Source of the DNA: Natronoarchaeum philippinense | GTDB taxonomy: Archaea > Halobacteriota > Halobacteria > Halobacteriales > Natronoarchaeaceae | Assembly (NCBI RefSeq): GCF_900215575.1 | Contig: NZ_OBEJ01000001.1 | Coordinates: 558,001 to 622,000 of the forward strand | DNA: 64,000 nucleotides | Direction: 5' to 3' | Part shown: positions 32,853-41,524 of the stretch, in pieces | Numbering within the stretch: the stretch's first letter is position 1 | Layout: each line of letters starts with the position of its first letter | The notes under the pieces: generated by a model | Seen by the model: only the letters and a program-made list of their open reading frames with translations | Told to the model about the DNA's origin: nothing | The model's database searches: none | Made by a program: the position numbers and the translations under genes

Positions 32853-34124
32853 TCAGAGATCTGATAGCGCGGTCTGAGCGGCGTCCCGGCCGCTCTCTAA
32901 GGCGCCCTGAATCGACGACCAGCGGGTGTAGTCGCCGGCGAGGTAACACCGGCCGTCGGGGTCGTCGACGCCGGGCAGTTCGTCGAGACGCCCCGGCGGC
33001 TGTCGGAACTGCGCGAACGGAATGCGCTCGGTGTGGAGCAACTCGAAGTCCGCAAACGAGCGCTCGGGATACCACGACGACAGCGCGCGCCGGGTCATGT
33101 CGTCGAGTCGCGCGGGCTGTTCGTCCCGGTCGCCGAGGAACGTCGCGCTGACGAGGTGGCGGTCCTCGGGCGCGTGTTCGGGGGCGATCTCGGAGTTGAC
33201 GACGACGTGGTTGGGGTCCTCGCGGCCCGCGTTGAGGATGATGCGCTTGCCGGCGTCGAGCGACTCCGAGCGAGGCATCGAGTAGTACTGCGTGACACAG
33301 CCCGCGCCGTCGGTCGGCACGGCGTCGACGCCGGTCAGATCGCGGGCCGTCGGCGGGTCGGTCGCCACGACGACGGCGTCAGCGGTCCGCGTTTCGGCGC
33401 CGACCTCGACGGTCGCGCGCTCGTCGTCGGCGTCGACCGCCTCGACCGTCTCCCCGGTCGTGATCGTCACGCCGGCCTCGCGGGCCCGCTCGGCGAGTTG
33501 CTCGGGGATTGCACCCATACCCTCGGCCGGGACAGCGATCTGGCCCTCGGTGAGCATCTTGAACGTGTACTCGAACACCTTCCGCGAACTCGACAGCGAG
33601 CGATCGAGCGTGATGCCGCCGTAAAACGGCGCGGCGAAGTTCTCGATGAACCGATCGGAAAAGCCCCGGTCGCGGAGATACTCGCTGATCGGCCGATCCC
33701 GACCGCTGAAGATCGCCGTCTCGGTCTTGTCGGCCAGATCGCGGCGGAGCTTCAGCGTCCGGAGCTTGTCGCCCATCGAGACCTCGGTGTTGAGCGCTGA
33801 CGCGAACAGCGCAGAGCGATCCCGAAACGGATCCGAGAGGATCGAACGCTCGCCCTCGCGGGCGATGCAGGCGCCCGGCGTGAACCGACGCAGATCGAGC
33901 GCGTCGTAGTCGAGTTCCCGCTTCGCGGCGGGGTAGGCGGTGAACAGCACCTGAAAGCCCTTGTCCATCACGAAGCCATCGTCGTGGACCGTGCGGACGC
34001 GTCCGCCGACGGTGTCCCGGCGCTCGACGACCTCCACGTCGACACCGGCGTCCGCGAGGTGGCGTGCGGCGACCAGACCGGCCAGCCCCGCGCCGGCCAC
34101 GATCACGCGCGTATCAGTTGACAT
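32853..34124 (-). CDS. NAD(P)/FAD-dependent oxidoreductase (phytoene desaturase-like)
   Basis: A 423-residue flavoprotein of the amine oxidase/phytoene desaturase superfamily. The dinucleotide-binding GAGLAG (about 11-16) is followed by Glu34 and GGRVRT, and the C-terminal FAD-binding segment is YLAGDYTRWSSIQGALESG. Middle marks are FMDKGFQVL-like VMDKGFQVL and FAAPFYGGITLDR. The class includes carotenoid desaturases and isomerases; no other carotenoid gene is nearby, so the substrate is open. The start at 34124 (MSTDTRVIVAG) puts the FAD motif at the usual distance. Confidence 0.9.
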   Translation of the reverse strand: MSTDTRVIVAGAGLAGLVAARHLADAGVDVEVVERRDTVGGRVRTVHDDGFVMDKGFQVLFTAYPAAKRELDYDALDLRRFTPGACIAREGERSILSDPFRDRSALFASALNTEVSMGDKLRTLKLRRDLADKTETAIFSGRDRPISEYLRDRGFSDRFIENFAAPFYGGITLDRSLSSSRKVFEYTFKMLTEGQIAVPAEGMGAIPEQLAERAREAGVTITTGETVEAVDADDERATVEVGAETRTADAVVVATDPPTARDLTGVDAVPTDGAGCVTQYYSMPRSESLDAGKRIILNAGREDPNHVVVNSEIAPEHAPEDRHLVSATFLGDRDEQPARLDDMTRRALSSWYPERSFADFELLHTERIPFAQFRQPPGRLDELPGVDDPDGRCYLAGDYTRWSSIQGALESGRDAAQTALSDL

Positions 34125-34232
34125 ACCGGTTCGTTGGAACTCCCCGGTCAAAACTCCACCCGTGTCGGTGGCGGTCGTTGTGACTCGGGTGCCCGTGTCA
34201 GATTCTTTTGTCAGGTCGTCGTACCCTCAAGT

Positions 34233-34886
34233 ATGAGCGTGCTGTGTGAGATCACCGTTCCCGCCGAAGAGTTCGTCCTCGAAGACGCGCTGACGAGCGC
34301 CCCTGACATGCGCATCGAGATCAAGCGCGTCGTCGCCGGCCCCGAGGACGTGACGCCGTACTTCTGGGCCTACGGCGATTCTGTCGAGGCGTTCGATCGT
34401 GCCCTGCGGGACGACGAGACGATCTCGAACATGGTGATCCTCGAAGAACAAGAGAACGACGAGCGGTTCTACCGGGTGAGCTGGAACGGCGCCGTCCCGA
34501 ACCTCCTGAGCGCGATCACGGACGCCAAGGCGACGATTCTCGAAGCCGTCAGCGGGGACGACCACCGGTGGGAGCTGAAGATGCTGTTTCCCGACCGCGA
34601 CGCCCTGACGGAGTTTCACGCCTACTGCATCGACAACGATCTCGACTTCGAACTCGAACGCGTCTATCGCCCCGAGAATCCACAGGAGACCGCCGAGTAC
34701 GGCGTCACCGACGACCAACACGAGGCCCTGACGGCGGCGTACGACGCGGGCTACTTCGGCGTCCCGCGCGAGGAGACGTTGGGCGAGGTCGCAGAGCGCC
34801 TCGACATATCGACGAACGCGCTCTCGACGCGGCTTCGCCGCGGTCAGCGTAACCTGCTCTCGAACACGATCGTCCACGATACCTGA
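34233..34886 (+). CDS. HTH_10 (bacterio-opsin activator-type) regulator
   Basis: A 217-residue haloarchaeal transcription regulator. Residues 1-150 form the N-terminal sensor-like domain common in this group (MSVLCEITVPAEEFVLEDAL at the start, MLFPDRDALTEFHAYC in the middle). Residues 160-215 are the HTH_10 domain (LTAAYDAGYFGVPREETLGEVAERLDISTNALSTRLRRGQRNLL). A weak TATA-like attcttttg (34202-34210) fits a leaderless start at 34233. The intergenic region that follows, with repeated GTACCAC elements, is a possible target. Confidence 0.9.
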   Translation: MSVLCEITVPAEEFVLEDALTSAPDMRIEIKRVVAGPEDVTPYFWAYGDSVEAFDRALRDDETISNMVILEEQENDERFYRVSWNGAVPNLLSAITDAKATILEAVSGDDHRWELKMLFPDRDALTEFHAYCIDNDLDFELERVYRPENPQETAEYGVTDDQHEALTAAYDAGYFGVPREETLGEVAERLDISTNALSTRLRRGQRNLLSNTIVHDT

Positions 34887-34898
34887 CCCGACTTAACT

Positions 34899-34993
34899 GT
34901 GGTAGCAGTACCACACACGTCCTTTGGAGAAACCGCGAGTACCACAGAGTGCGCTGAAAGTGGGAGTGCCCACAGATGCGCACAGAGTGGTAC
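34899..34993. promoter_or_regulatory. Cluster of GTACCAC/GTGGTAC elements and nested inverted repeats before a HalOD1 gene
   Basis: GTGGTA-GCAG-TACCAC (34899-34914) is a perfect 6-bp stem. GTACCACAGAGTGCGC (34939-34954) and GCGCACAGAGTGGTAC (34978-34993) form a 16-bp inverted repeat with 13 matches. Its 23-bp spacer contains a further stem, GTGGG-AGTG-CCCAC. The outer repeat ends one base before the ATG at 34995. It may be an operator array or an RNA hairpin covering the start. Confidence 0.65.
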
Positions 34994-34994
34994 A

Positions 34995-35294
34995 ATGGTG
35001 ACTGAACCTAACACAACCGTCCTCGAAGCATCGACCGAACGGACACCGCTGTGTTACCGACAGTCGGCAGACGAGTCGCTCACCGAGGCGATCGTCACCG
35101 CAGTGTGTGACCGCGCCGACGCCGATACGACCGAACTGTCCCCGCTGTACGCTACGATCGATCCCGACGCCCTAGAGTCGCTGCTCGGCAGTCGAGCCGA
35201 CGGTAGCCCCCGTAACAGCTATCGCTCGGTCGCCTTCGAGTACGAGTCGTACCACGTGCAGGTCGAGAGCGGCGGGCTGATCACTGTGAACTGA
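34995..35294 (+). CDS. Stand-alone HalOD1 output domain protein
   Basis: A 99-residue protein made almost only of one HalOD1 domain (about 22-99): SLTEAIVTAVCDRADADTTELSPLYATIDPDALESLL, then YRSVAFEYESYHVQVESGGLITV. HalOD1 is a haloarchaeal output domain found alone or attached to receiver domains; its molecular action is unknown. The start at 34995 (MVTEPNTT) lies directly after a nested inverted repeat. A second HalOD1 gene is at 36642-36935 on the other strand. Confidence 0.88.
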   Translation: MVTEPNTTVLEASTERTPLCYRQSADESLTEAIVTAVCDRADADTTELSPLYATIDPDALESLLGSRADGSPRNSYRSVAFEYESYHVQVESGGLITVN

Positions 35295-35427
35295 TCGCCT
35301 CGTAGCCCGGTACGAACGCCGTTTTGACGTTCTGGAAGCCGACGGGAGCGCGCATCCGAGGGTCCGTCCCCGTCGCGTGCAGTCGGGGATAGACAGGGAT
35401 TAGGGCCCGGCCTCGAAAGACAGACCT

Positions 35428-36618
35428 ATGCAAACGAGCGACGCCCTCGTCGGACTGGAGTGTTACGAGTGTGGCGACCGCGTCGACCCGGCCGACGCTG
35501 ACCAACGTTGTCCCGAGTGTGGCGGTGCGCTCGACCCGGCGTACGACTACGAGCAGATCGACCTCGACAGGGAGACGCTCGACGCGCGCCCGTTCGACAG
35601 TCAGTGGCGCTACCGCGAGCTGTTGCCGTTCGATCCTGACACGGCAGCGAGCCTCGACGAAGGCGGGACGCCGCTGGTCGAAGGGCCGTCGCTCGCCGGC
35701 GAACTCGGTGTCGGCGAACTGTATCTCAAAGACGACGGCCGCAACCCGACCGGCTCGACCGCCGACCGTGGCCTCTCGGTCGCGGTGACTGCGGCACGAG
35801 AACACGGCGCCGGCGATGTCGCCTTGGCGTCGACCGGCGACGGCGGGCAGTCGGCGGCCGCCTACGCCGCGCGGGCCGGTCTCGACGCCCACGCGTTTCT
35901 CCCCTCGCGGTCGCCGTTTACCAACAAGGCGATGGTCAACGTCCACGACGGCGACATGACCGTCGTCGGCGGGCGGATCGGCGACGCGCTCGACGCCGCC
36001 GGCGAGGAGATCGAAGCCGAAGGCTGGCACGATCTCGGCTGGTTCGAGACGCCCTACCGCCGCGAGGGCGTCAAGACCGCGCTGTTCGAGATCGTCGAGC
36101 AACTGGCGTGGGACGTGCCCGACGCCGTCGTCGTGCCGACGGGGTCCGGCGTCGTCGCAGTCGGCGTCCACAAGGCGGCGACCGAACTCGAACGGCTCGG
36201 CCTGATCGAGGACGCACCGGCGATCTACGTCGCGCAGGCAGCCGGCTGTGCGCCGATCGTCGACGCGTGGGAGGACGGCCGCGACGAGCCCGAGCCGGTC
36301 GAGTACCCCGACACGATCTGTGGCGGCATCGAGGTTCCCGACCCGCCGGCCGGCTCGCTCGTGCTCGACGCCGTCGCAGAAACCGACGGCGGCGCCGTCG
36401 CGGTCGAGGACCCCGCCATCCTCGACAGCGCGATCGCAGTCGCTGCGAACGAGGGAATCGAAGTCGGCGCCAGCGCGGCCGCGGCAGTCGCCGGGGCGTG
36501 GGAGCTATCGCGCGAGGGCGTCTTCGACGAGACCGATTCGGTCGTCGTGCTCAACACCGGTGCGGGCTCGAAGTCCGACGACGTGCTCCGGAGCCACCTG
36601 ATGGGACAGGGCATCTAA
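35428..36618 (+). CDS. Threonine synthase-like fold-type II protein lacking the PLP lysine
   Basis: A 396-residue protein with the architecture of archaeal threonine synthase: an N-terminal zinc ribbon (CYECG at 12-16, CPECGG at 28-33), then the PLP fold-type II core. The region that should read NPTGSFKDRG reads NPTGSTADRG (106-115), so the Schiff-base lysine is Ala112 (gcc at 35761-35763). The substrate-binding SSGN-type loop reads STGDGGQSAAAY, with Asp138 where Asn is usual. The phosphate loop PTGSGVVAVG is kept. Without the lysine it should not act as a normal PLP enzyme, so a regulatory, scaffolding or altered role is inferred. Confidence 0.85.
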   Translation: MQTSDALVGLECYECGDRVDPADADQRCPECGGALDPAYDYEQIDLDRETLDARPFDSQWRYRELLPFDPDTAASLDEGGTPLVEGPSLAGELGVGELYLKDDGRNPTGSTADRGLSVAVTAAREHGAGDVALASTGDGGQSAAAYAARAGLDAHAFLPSRSPFTNKAMVNVHDGDMTVVGGRIGDALDAAGEEIEAEGWHDLGWFETPYRREGVKTALFEIVEQLAWDVPDAVVVPTGSGVVAVGVHKAATELERLGLIEDAPAIYVAQAAGCAPIVDAWEDGRDEPEPVEYPDTICGGIEVPDPPAGSLVLDAVAETDGGAVAVEDPAILDSAIAVAANEGIEVGASAAAAVAGAWELSREGVFDETDSVVVLNTGAGSKSDDVLRSHLMGQGI

Positions 36619-36641
36619 GCAATCAATCGGACCGGTCACGG

Positions 36642-36935
36642 CTAGAGCGGCCGCGCACGAACGTCGGCCTCGGTGAGCGTGATCTTGTAGCCCGCGTACG
36701 GAAAGACGAAGCTCCCCACACCGTCCAGTGACTCGTGGATATCATCGAGCGCTTCGGGGTCGACGCTTTCGTACAGCGGCACGAGCGTCTCAGAGTCCAT
36801 CTCTTCGAGCGCGGCAACGAACTCGACGACAGCGAGCGAGGGGGACTCAGCGGGGCAGGCTTCCAGCGGGACCGAGTAGACGCCAGCGGCGTCGTCGTAC
36901 GCGATGGCGTCGTCGGAGAGGGTACTGGTATCCAT
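36642..36935 (-). CDS. Stand-alone HalOD1 output domain protein
   Basis: A 97-residue protein with one HalOD1 domain (about 28-92): SLAVVEFVAALEEMDSETLVPLYESVDPEALDDIHESL, then GSFVFPYAGYKITLTEADV. The first 27 residues are a variable lead. The start at 36935 (MDTSTLSDDA) is the domain-consistent choice; a longer reading would add 43 basic, Arg-rich residues unlike the family. It is convergent with the threonine-synthase-like gene, and that gene is thus bracketed by two HalOD1 genes. Confidence 0.85.
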   Translation of the reverse strand: MDTSTLSDDAIAYDDAAGVYSVPLEACPAESPSLAVVEFVAALEEMDSETLVPLYESVDPEALDDIHESLDGVGSFVFPYAGYKITLTEADVRARPL

Positions 36936-37084
36936 CGCTACCCGCGGTAGTTCGGTCCGAGTTCGTATCAATGTTTGTGTATGGTCAACACGGACCAATC
37001 GACGGCGTCGGTACGGGAGCGTTCGGGGGCAGAAAGACGCCGCTGGCCGGGACGCCAGTGCCAAAAACAGCGACGGCGCCGCGA

Positions 37085-37765
37085 TCAGTCGTCGAGGTCG
37101 ATCGCCGCGACCTCGTCGCCGAGCCAGTCTTGGAACCAGCGAACGCGCTTGAGACGCCTGTGAGCGATGCTTTCGGCCGCGTCGGTTTCGACCCGGTCGG
37201 CGGCGTCCCGGCCGCGTTCGAGCACCCGCTCGACCATCTCCCCGGCGTCCATGTGGGTGCGGGCTTCGTAGCCCATGCGCAACAGCATCAGCGCCGTCCC
37301 GTTGGCGCCGACCTTATCGAGTAGGTCGGCCTCGATCAGGCAGCGCGTCTCCAGCGCCAGATCGTTCAGATCGCCCTGATAGGAGTGGTCGCGGACGGAC
37401 CGACAGACCTGATCGACGAACGACTCGGGAAAGTCGCCGTGAGTTTCGAGATACTGTCGGGCGACGCGCGCGCCCTCCTCGGCGTGAACGTCCTGTTCGG
37501 CGTCGAGTTTGGCGATATCGTGAAACAGCGCGGCGACCCGCGTCACGTCTACGTCGGCGCCTTCCTTACGCGCGATCTCCTCGGATAGCTCGACCACGTT
37601 GAGGATGTGGTTGTGTCGGTACTCCGCGGAGTGCCATGGGTACCAGCGCATCCGGCCGCCCTCGTCTTCGTTCTCGACGCTCGCGGCGAGATACTCGAAG
37701 ACGAACTCGGACATTTCAGCAAATTCCTCGGCTGAGACGCGCGATTCCTTGATTTCAACCCCCAC
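37085..37765 (-). CDS. HD domain protein
   Basis: A 226-residue metal-dependent phosphohydrolase candidate. The HD signature is traceable: His51/His53 (EYRHNHILNVV), His82-Asp83 (ALFHDIAKLDAEQD), His94 (VHAEEGARVA) and an Asp in the IEADLLDKVG segment. This is the pattern of small YqeK/RNase Y-like HD proteins. A fully polar C-terminal region (HRRLKRVRWFQDWLGDEV) ends the protein. Substrate unknown; nucleotides are likely. Confidence 0.88.
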   Translation of the reverse strand: MGVEIKESRVSAEEFAEMSEFVFEYLAASVENEDEGGRMRWYPWHSAEYRHNHILNVVELSEEIARKEGADVDVTRVAALFHDIAKLDAEQDVHAEEGARVARQYLETHGDFPESFVDQVCRSVRDHSYQGDLNDLALETRCLIEADLLDKVGANGTALMLLRMGYEARTHMDAGEMVERVLERGRDAADRVETDAAESIAHRRLKRVRWFQDWLGDEVAAIDLDD

Positions 37766-37920
37766 AGCACCACCTCGACGATACGAATCCGATGATCATT
37801 GTTATCTGAACAAAGGCGTGTTCGACTCTTTAGCGTTACGCAGCCACGATCGGCGAAACAAGCCGAATCGAGCGGTCGTTCGGCGATCAGGCCGCGGTCG
37901 CCCCGTCCCCTGACGCGAAG

Positions 37921-37929
37921 CTATATACC
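37921..37929 (+). promoter_or_regulatory. TATA box of the histidine kinase gene
   Basis: ctatatacc is centred about 33 bp before the ATG at 37958, which gives a very short leader and supports that start over an upstream in-frame one. Confidence 0.5.
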
Positions 37930-37957
37930 CGTCGAGCCACGACTGGCCACGTTACCG

Positions 37958-39730
37958 ATGCAACTCCGGCGCAAGTTCCTACTGGCGCTCGTTCTCGTGG
38001 CGGTCACCATCGCCGGAGTGCTCGTCATCACCTTCGACTCGCAGCGGGACGCCGCCGTCGAATCGGCGCAGGCGGACGCCGTCGAGCGGGCCGAACTCAC
38101 GGCGTCGACGATCGACCAACAGCTCAGTGACAAACAGCGAACGATCTCGGTCGCAGCCGAGCATCCAGCCGTGATCGACCACGGAAGCAGCGCTCAGCAC
38201 GAGCGGCTCGTCAGCATCAGAGAGGAGACCGAGTTCGACGGCGTCTCGGTCGTCGCTGCGAACGGGACCATGGTTGCGCTGGCGACCGCGAACGGATCCA
38301 GCGAGCAAGACGCCGTCGGGCAGAACTACGGCGACCGGCAGTACGTCCAGCGCGCGCTGGCGGGCGAAGTGTCCATCAGTGAGCCGTTTCGGGCCCGTAC
38401 CGGCAACCGCATCGTCGTCGTGAGCGCGCCGATCCGCTCGGACGGCGACATCGTCGGGGCGCTCAACGGCGCGTTCTATCTCGCTGACAGCGCGCTGTTT
38501 CAGATCATCGACCAGCAGCGCGGCGCCGACACGTCGGTCGAGATCACGGCCGGTGGGGAGCCGCTGTACGCCGGCTCCGACGGCGTCGAATCGAACATCC
38601 GGGGGAGCGCGGCCGTCGACGCCACGGGCTGGACCGTCACCGTCGAGCGCCGCCAGTCGGCCGTCACCGGACAGATCCGACGCCTCGGCGTCGCGCAAGC
38701 GGTCACCGGCATCGTCATGCTGGCGGCGGTCGCGCTGTTCGGACTCTGGATCTACCGGTTGGACATCCGGCAAGCCGAGCGACTTCGCGACCAGTTCCGC
38801 CGCATCGAGGCCCGCGAGTACGACAGTCGGGTCGACCTGTCTGGCAGCACGGAGTGGTCCGAGATCGGTCGAGGGATCAACCGACTGACGGAGTCGCTGG
38901 CCCGCCGCGAGCAGATGCTGCTCGTTCTCAATCGGCTGTTGCGACACAACCTCCGGAACTCGCTGAACGTCATCGTCGGGCGGTCGGGGCTGATCGCTGC
39001 GGGAGCGGACGACGGGTCAGAGACGGACGAGCGCACCCGCGAGCACGCCGAGGAGATCCGTTCAGCCGCCGACGAACTGCTCGACCTCAGCGCGCGCGCC
39101 AGAAAGACCGAGGCGCTGATCGCCGACGACCGTCACCGGGTCGGCACCCCGGTCGACATCACCGCCGTCGTCGCCGACCGCGTGGCGGCGTTCCGCGATG
39201 ACAACCCGGAAGCGACCGTCGAGGTCGAGACGCCACAGCGCGCGTGTGCCGCTATCGGCACTGAATTCTCGACAGTGCTCGACGAGTTGCTGTCGAACAC
39301 CGTCGATCACGCCGGGCCGTCTCCGAGCGTGTGCGTGACCGTCGAACGTATCGATGCCGATGTCTACGAGCACCTCGACGCAGACCAACGCTGGCACGGT
39401 GCGACGAGCCCACGGCCGGACGGCGGCAGTGACGATGCCGCAGTGTGCCCCGGGCAGACGCTCGCGGGCGAGTCAGCGGGCGCCGCCGAAACGGGGACGG
39501 GATCGATCGAACTGCGCGTCGCCGACGACGGGCCGGGAGTCCCGCCCGACGAGCGGGCAGTGCTATCGGGCGAGCGTGAGATCGACCCGCTCCACCACAC
39601 GAGCGGGCTCGGACTCTGGCTCACCGGCTGGATCGTCTCGCAGGCCGGTGGGTCGATCCAGATTGACGTCGATGACGGGACGACCGTCGTCGTTCGACTG
39701 CCCGCCACACCGGTCGAGGGCGACACGTAA
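37958..39730 (+). CDS. Membrane sensor histidine kinase
   Basis: A 590-residue two-component sensor. Residues 7-26 are the first membrane helix, about 30-245 an extracytoplasmic sensor (dCACHE/PAS-like), about 246-266 the second helix, and 268-325 a HAMP-like linker. The phosphoacceptor His330 lies in RLLRHNLRNSLNVIVG. ATPase marks are ELLSNTVDHAG (N box), VADDGPGVP (G1) and HTSGLGLWLTGWIV (G2). The region between the N and G1 boxes carries an unusual insertion of about 60 residues rich in Gly, Ala, Thr and Ser. No response regulator is adjacent. The ligand is unknown. Confidence 0.92.
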   Translation: MQLRRKFLLALVLVAVTIAGVLVITFDSQRDAAVESAQADAVERAELTASTIDQQLSDKQRTISVAAEHPAVIDHGSSAQHERLVSIREETEFDGVSVVAANGTMVALATANGSSEQDAVGQNYGDRQYVQRALAGEVSISEPFRARTGNRIVVVSAPIRSDGDIVGALNGAFYLADSALFQIIDQQRGADTSVEITAGGEPLYAGSDGVESNIRGSAAVDATGWTVTVERRQSAVTGQIRRLGVAQAVTGIVMLAAVALFGLWIYRLDIRQAERLRDQFRRIEAREYDSRVDLSGSTEWSEIGRGINRLTESLARREQMLLVLNRLLRHNLRNSLNVIVGRSGLIAAGADDGSETDERTREHAEEIRSAADELLDLSARARKTEALIADDRHRVGTPVDITAVVADRVAAFRDDNPEATVEVETPQRACAAIGTEFSTVLDELLSNTVDHAGPSPSVCVTVERIDADVYEHLDADQRWHGATSPRPDGGSDDAAVCPGQTLAGESAGAAETGTGSIELRVADDGPGVPPDERAVLSGEREIDPLHHTSGLGLWLTGWIVSQAGGSIQIDVDDGTTVVVRLPATPVEGDT

Positions 39731-39820
39731 ATCGCCGCCTCGGTCGCTACTTCGATTTCGGAATCGAGTGCTATTCGGAAGTCGATAAATAATTTACCGG
39801 GCGAGCACGGGACCTAGAGT

Positions 39821-40885
39821 ATGAGCTCCGACGACCTGCGCGTGACGATGGAGCGCGTCGGCGAACGCTTCAACCTCGGGGAGTACGAGATCGACGCCTA
39901 TCTCGCAGTGATGGAACACGGAACGCTGACGGCGAGCGAGATCGCCGACCGAACCGATATCCCCCAGCCGCGCGTGTACGACACAGTTCGAAGCCTTAGC
40001 GACCGCGGCCTCGTCGAGCTTCGAGAGTCCCGGCCGATGAAGGTCATCGCCGTCGACCCCGACGACGCGTTCTCGGACGTGCAGTCGTCGCTCACCGATA
40101 TGATCGACGAGCTCGAAGCGCGCTACACCGCGCCGGCGCGGGACACCGAAGCCGTCTCGCTCGTCAAGTCCCGGTCGACGATTCTGCGCTACGTCGAGGA
40201 GGTGATCGAGGCCGCCGAGTACGAGCTCGCGCTGTCGCTGACGCCGGAACTGCTGGAGCGCTACGAGGACGAACTTGCTGCACAGCGCGCCGACGGCGTC
40301 AGTATCGACCTCCTGCTGACGCCCGCCCGCAACGCGCCCAGTCCCGAGGAGTACGACTATCTGAACGTCTGCACGGCGGCACGGACCCGCCGTGGCATCA
40401 CGACGCCGGTCATCGCGGTCGCCGACGGCGAGTATTCGATCTACGCGACCCAAGACGCGATCCGGGACAACGACCGCGACCGCTACGGCGTGATCTTCAA
40501 CCGCTCGGCGCTTGGCTTTCTCATCTCGGGGTTTTACGGGACGGTGCTGTGGACGACAGCGATGGAGACACTCGCCGAAGACGGCGCCGATCGGCGATTC
40601 CCGCGGCGCTACGCCTCGATCCGTCGCTGTGTCAAAGACCTGCTCGACGTGACCGGCGAGTTGTACGCGACGATCGAGGGTCGCGATGTCGCATCCGGCG
40701 AGGCTCGCCTCGTGAAGGGCAAGATCGTCGATATTTCCTTCGAGACCAACGAGGAAGTCGCCGGCCTGACGATCGACACCGGCGACCGGCGGATCGATAT
40801 TGGCGGGCAGGTCGCCTCGTTCGAGGCCGTCGAAGCCCACGAGATTCGTATCGGGCGGGACGCACCCCCGGAGCCTGACAGCTGA
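39821..40885 (+). CDS. TrmB family transcriptional regulator
   Basis: A 354-residue sugar-responsive regulator family protein. The N-terminal winged HTH (about 18-75: [49 protein letters not shown]) is followed by a helical linker and a C-terminal TrmB sensor domain (about 110-345, with a late beta-rich part [23 protein letters not shown]). TrmB proteins bind sugars and control sugar uptake and glycolytic or gluconeogenic genes. An AT-rich box (ataaataatttac, 39785-39797) is a good TATA 24-36 bp before the start. Confidence 0.92.
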   Translation: MSSDDLRVTMERVGERFNLGEYEIDAYLAVMEHGTLTASEIADRTDIPQPRVYDTVRSLSDRGLVELRESRPMKVIAVDPDDAFSDVQSSLTDMIDELEARYTAPARDTEAVSLVKSRSTILRYVEEVIEAAEYELALSLTPELLERYEDELAAQRADGVSIDLLLTPARNAPSPEEYDYLNVCTAARTRRGITTPVIAVADGEYSIYATQDAIRDNDRDRYGVIFNRSALGFLISGFYGTVLWTTAMETLAEDGADRRFPRRYASIRRCVKDLLDVTGELYATIEGRDVASGEARLVKGKIVDISFETNEEVAGLTIDTGDRRIDIGGQVASFEAVEAHEIRIGRDAPPEPDS

Positions 40886-40894
40886 TCGGCGGCG

Positions 40895-41524
40895 CTACTT
40901 CGGCGTCGCCACGACGCCGAGGTGGTCGTCGTGGAACGGTTCGAGTCGCTCGGTGTCGAGAATCTCGAAGTCCTCGCGGAGCTCCGCGAGCACGTCGTCG
41001 AACACCTCGTCGGGGTCGGCCGTCACGTCCTCGCTGCGGGCTTTGAACGCCGCGACCAGCCGCCCGTCCTCGGCCAGAAACTGCTTGTTGAGCGTCGACA
41101 CGCGCGCTTGCCCGCTGGTGGCAACGTCCTGTACGACGGCGTCGAGATCGCTCTCGACGACGTGGGCGTACGTCTCTGGCTTGCGGGCGTCTTTGACCAG
41201 GGGGAACAGCCGTGCTCGATCCTCAGCGGCGTCGAGCAGGTCCCGGACCGGTCGGGTGGCGAACTCGACGGCGTAGGTCGGGCCCGCGAAGTCGGCGACG
41301 TGGCTGACGGTTGTCCCGCTTGCGGCGCCGAGATACAGCACGCGATCCTCCGCGCTCAGGCCGGTGTCCATCCCCAGCTCCAGCATCGCGCCGAGCTTCG
41401 ACCGGCGGGCGTCCCAGAGGCGCCACTGGCCGTCCGTCGGCTCGCCGTACACCGGCGTCCCGCGAGTCGCCAGTCGCTCCTCGCCGTCGAACGCTCGGCG
41501 CTCGACGCCGTCGGGCAGGCTCAT
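40895..41524 (-). CDS. flpA: Fibrillarin-like rRNA/tRNA 2'-O-methyltransferase
   Basis: Methyltransferase of the archaeal C/D box RNP that adds 2'-O-methyl groups to rRNA and tRNA. The 209-residue protein has the SAM-binding VLYLGAASGTTVSHVADF (about 63-80), YAVEFATRPVRDLL and the catalytic KDEK set represented by LVKDARKPETY and LVAAFKARSEDV. Its start overlaps the Nop5 stop by 4 bp, the typical archaeal nop5-flpA operon. Confidence 0.95.
   Translation of the reverse strand: MSLPDGVERRAFDGEERLATRGTPVYGEPTDGQWRLWDARRSKLGAMLELGMDTGLSAEDRVLYLGAASGTTVSHVADFAGPTYAVEFATRPVRDLLDAAEDRARLFPLVKDARKPETYAHVVESDLDAVVQDVATSGQARVSTLNKQFLAEDGRLVAAFKARSEDVTADPDEVFDDVLAELREDFEILDTERLEPFHDDHLGVVATPK

Noticed and set aside
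32853-34124. Carotenoid biosynthesis assignment (phytoene desaturase proper) for the FAD oxidoreductase
   Set aside because: No carotenoid neighbours and the protein is shorter than typical CrtI (about 500 residues); kept as a general family call.
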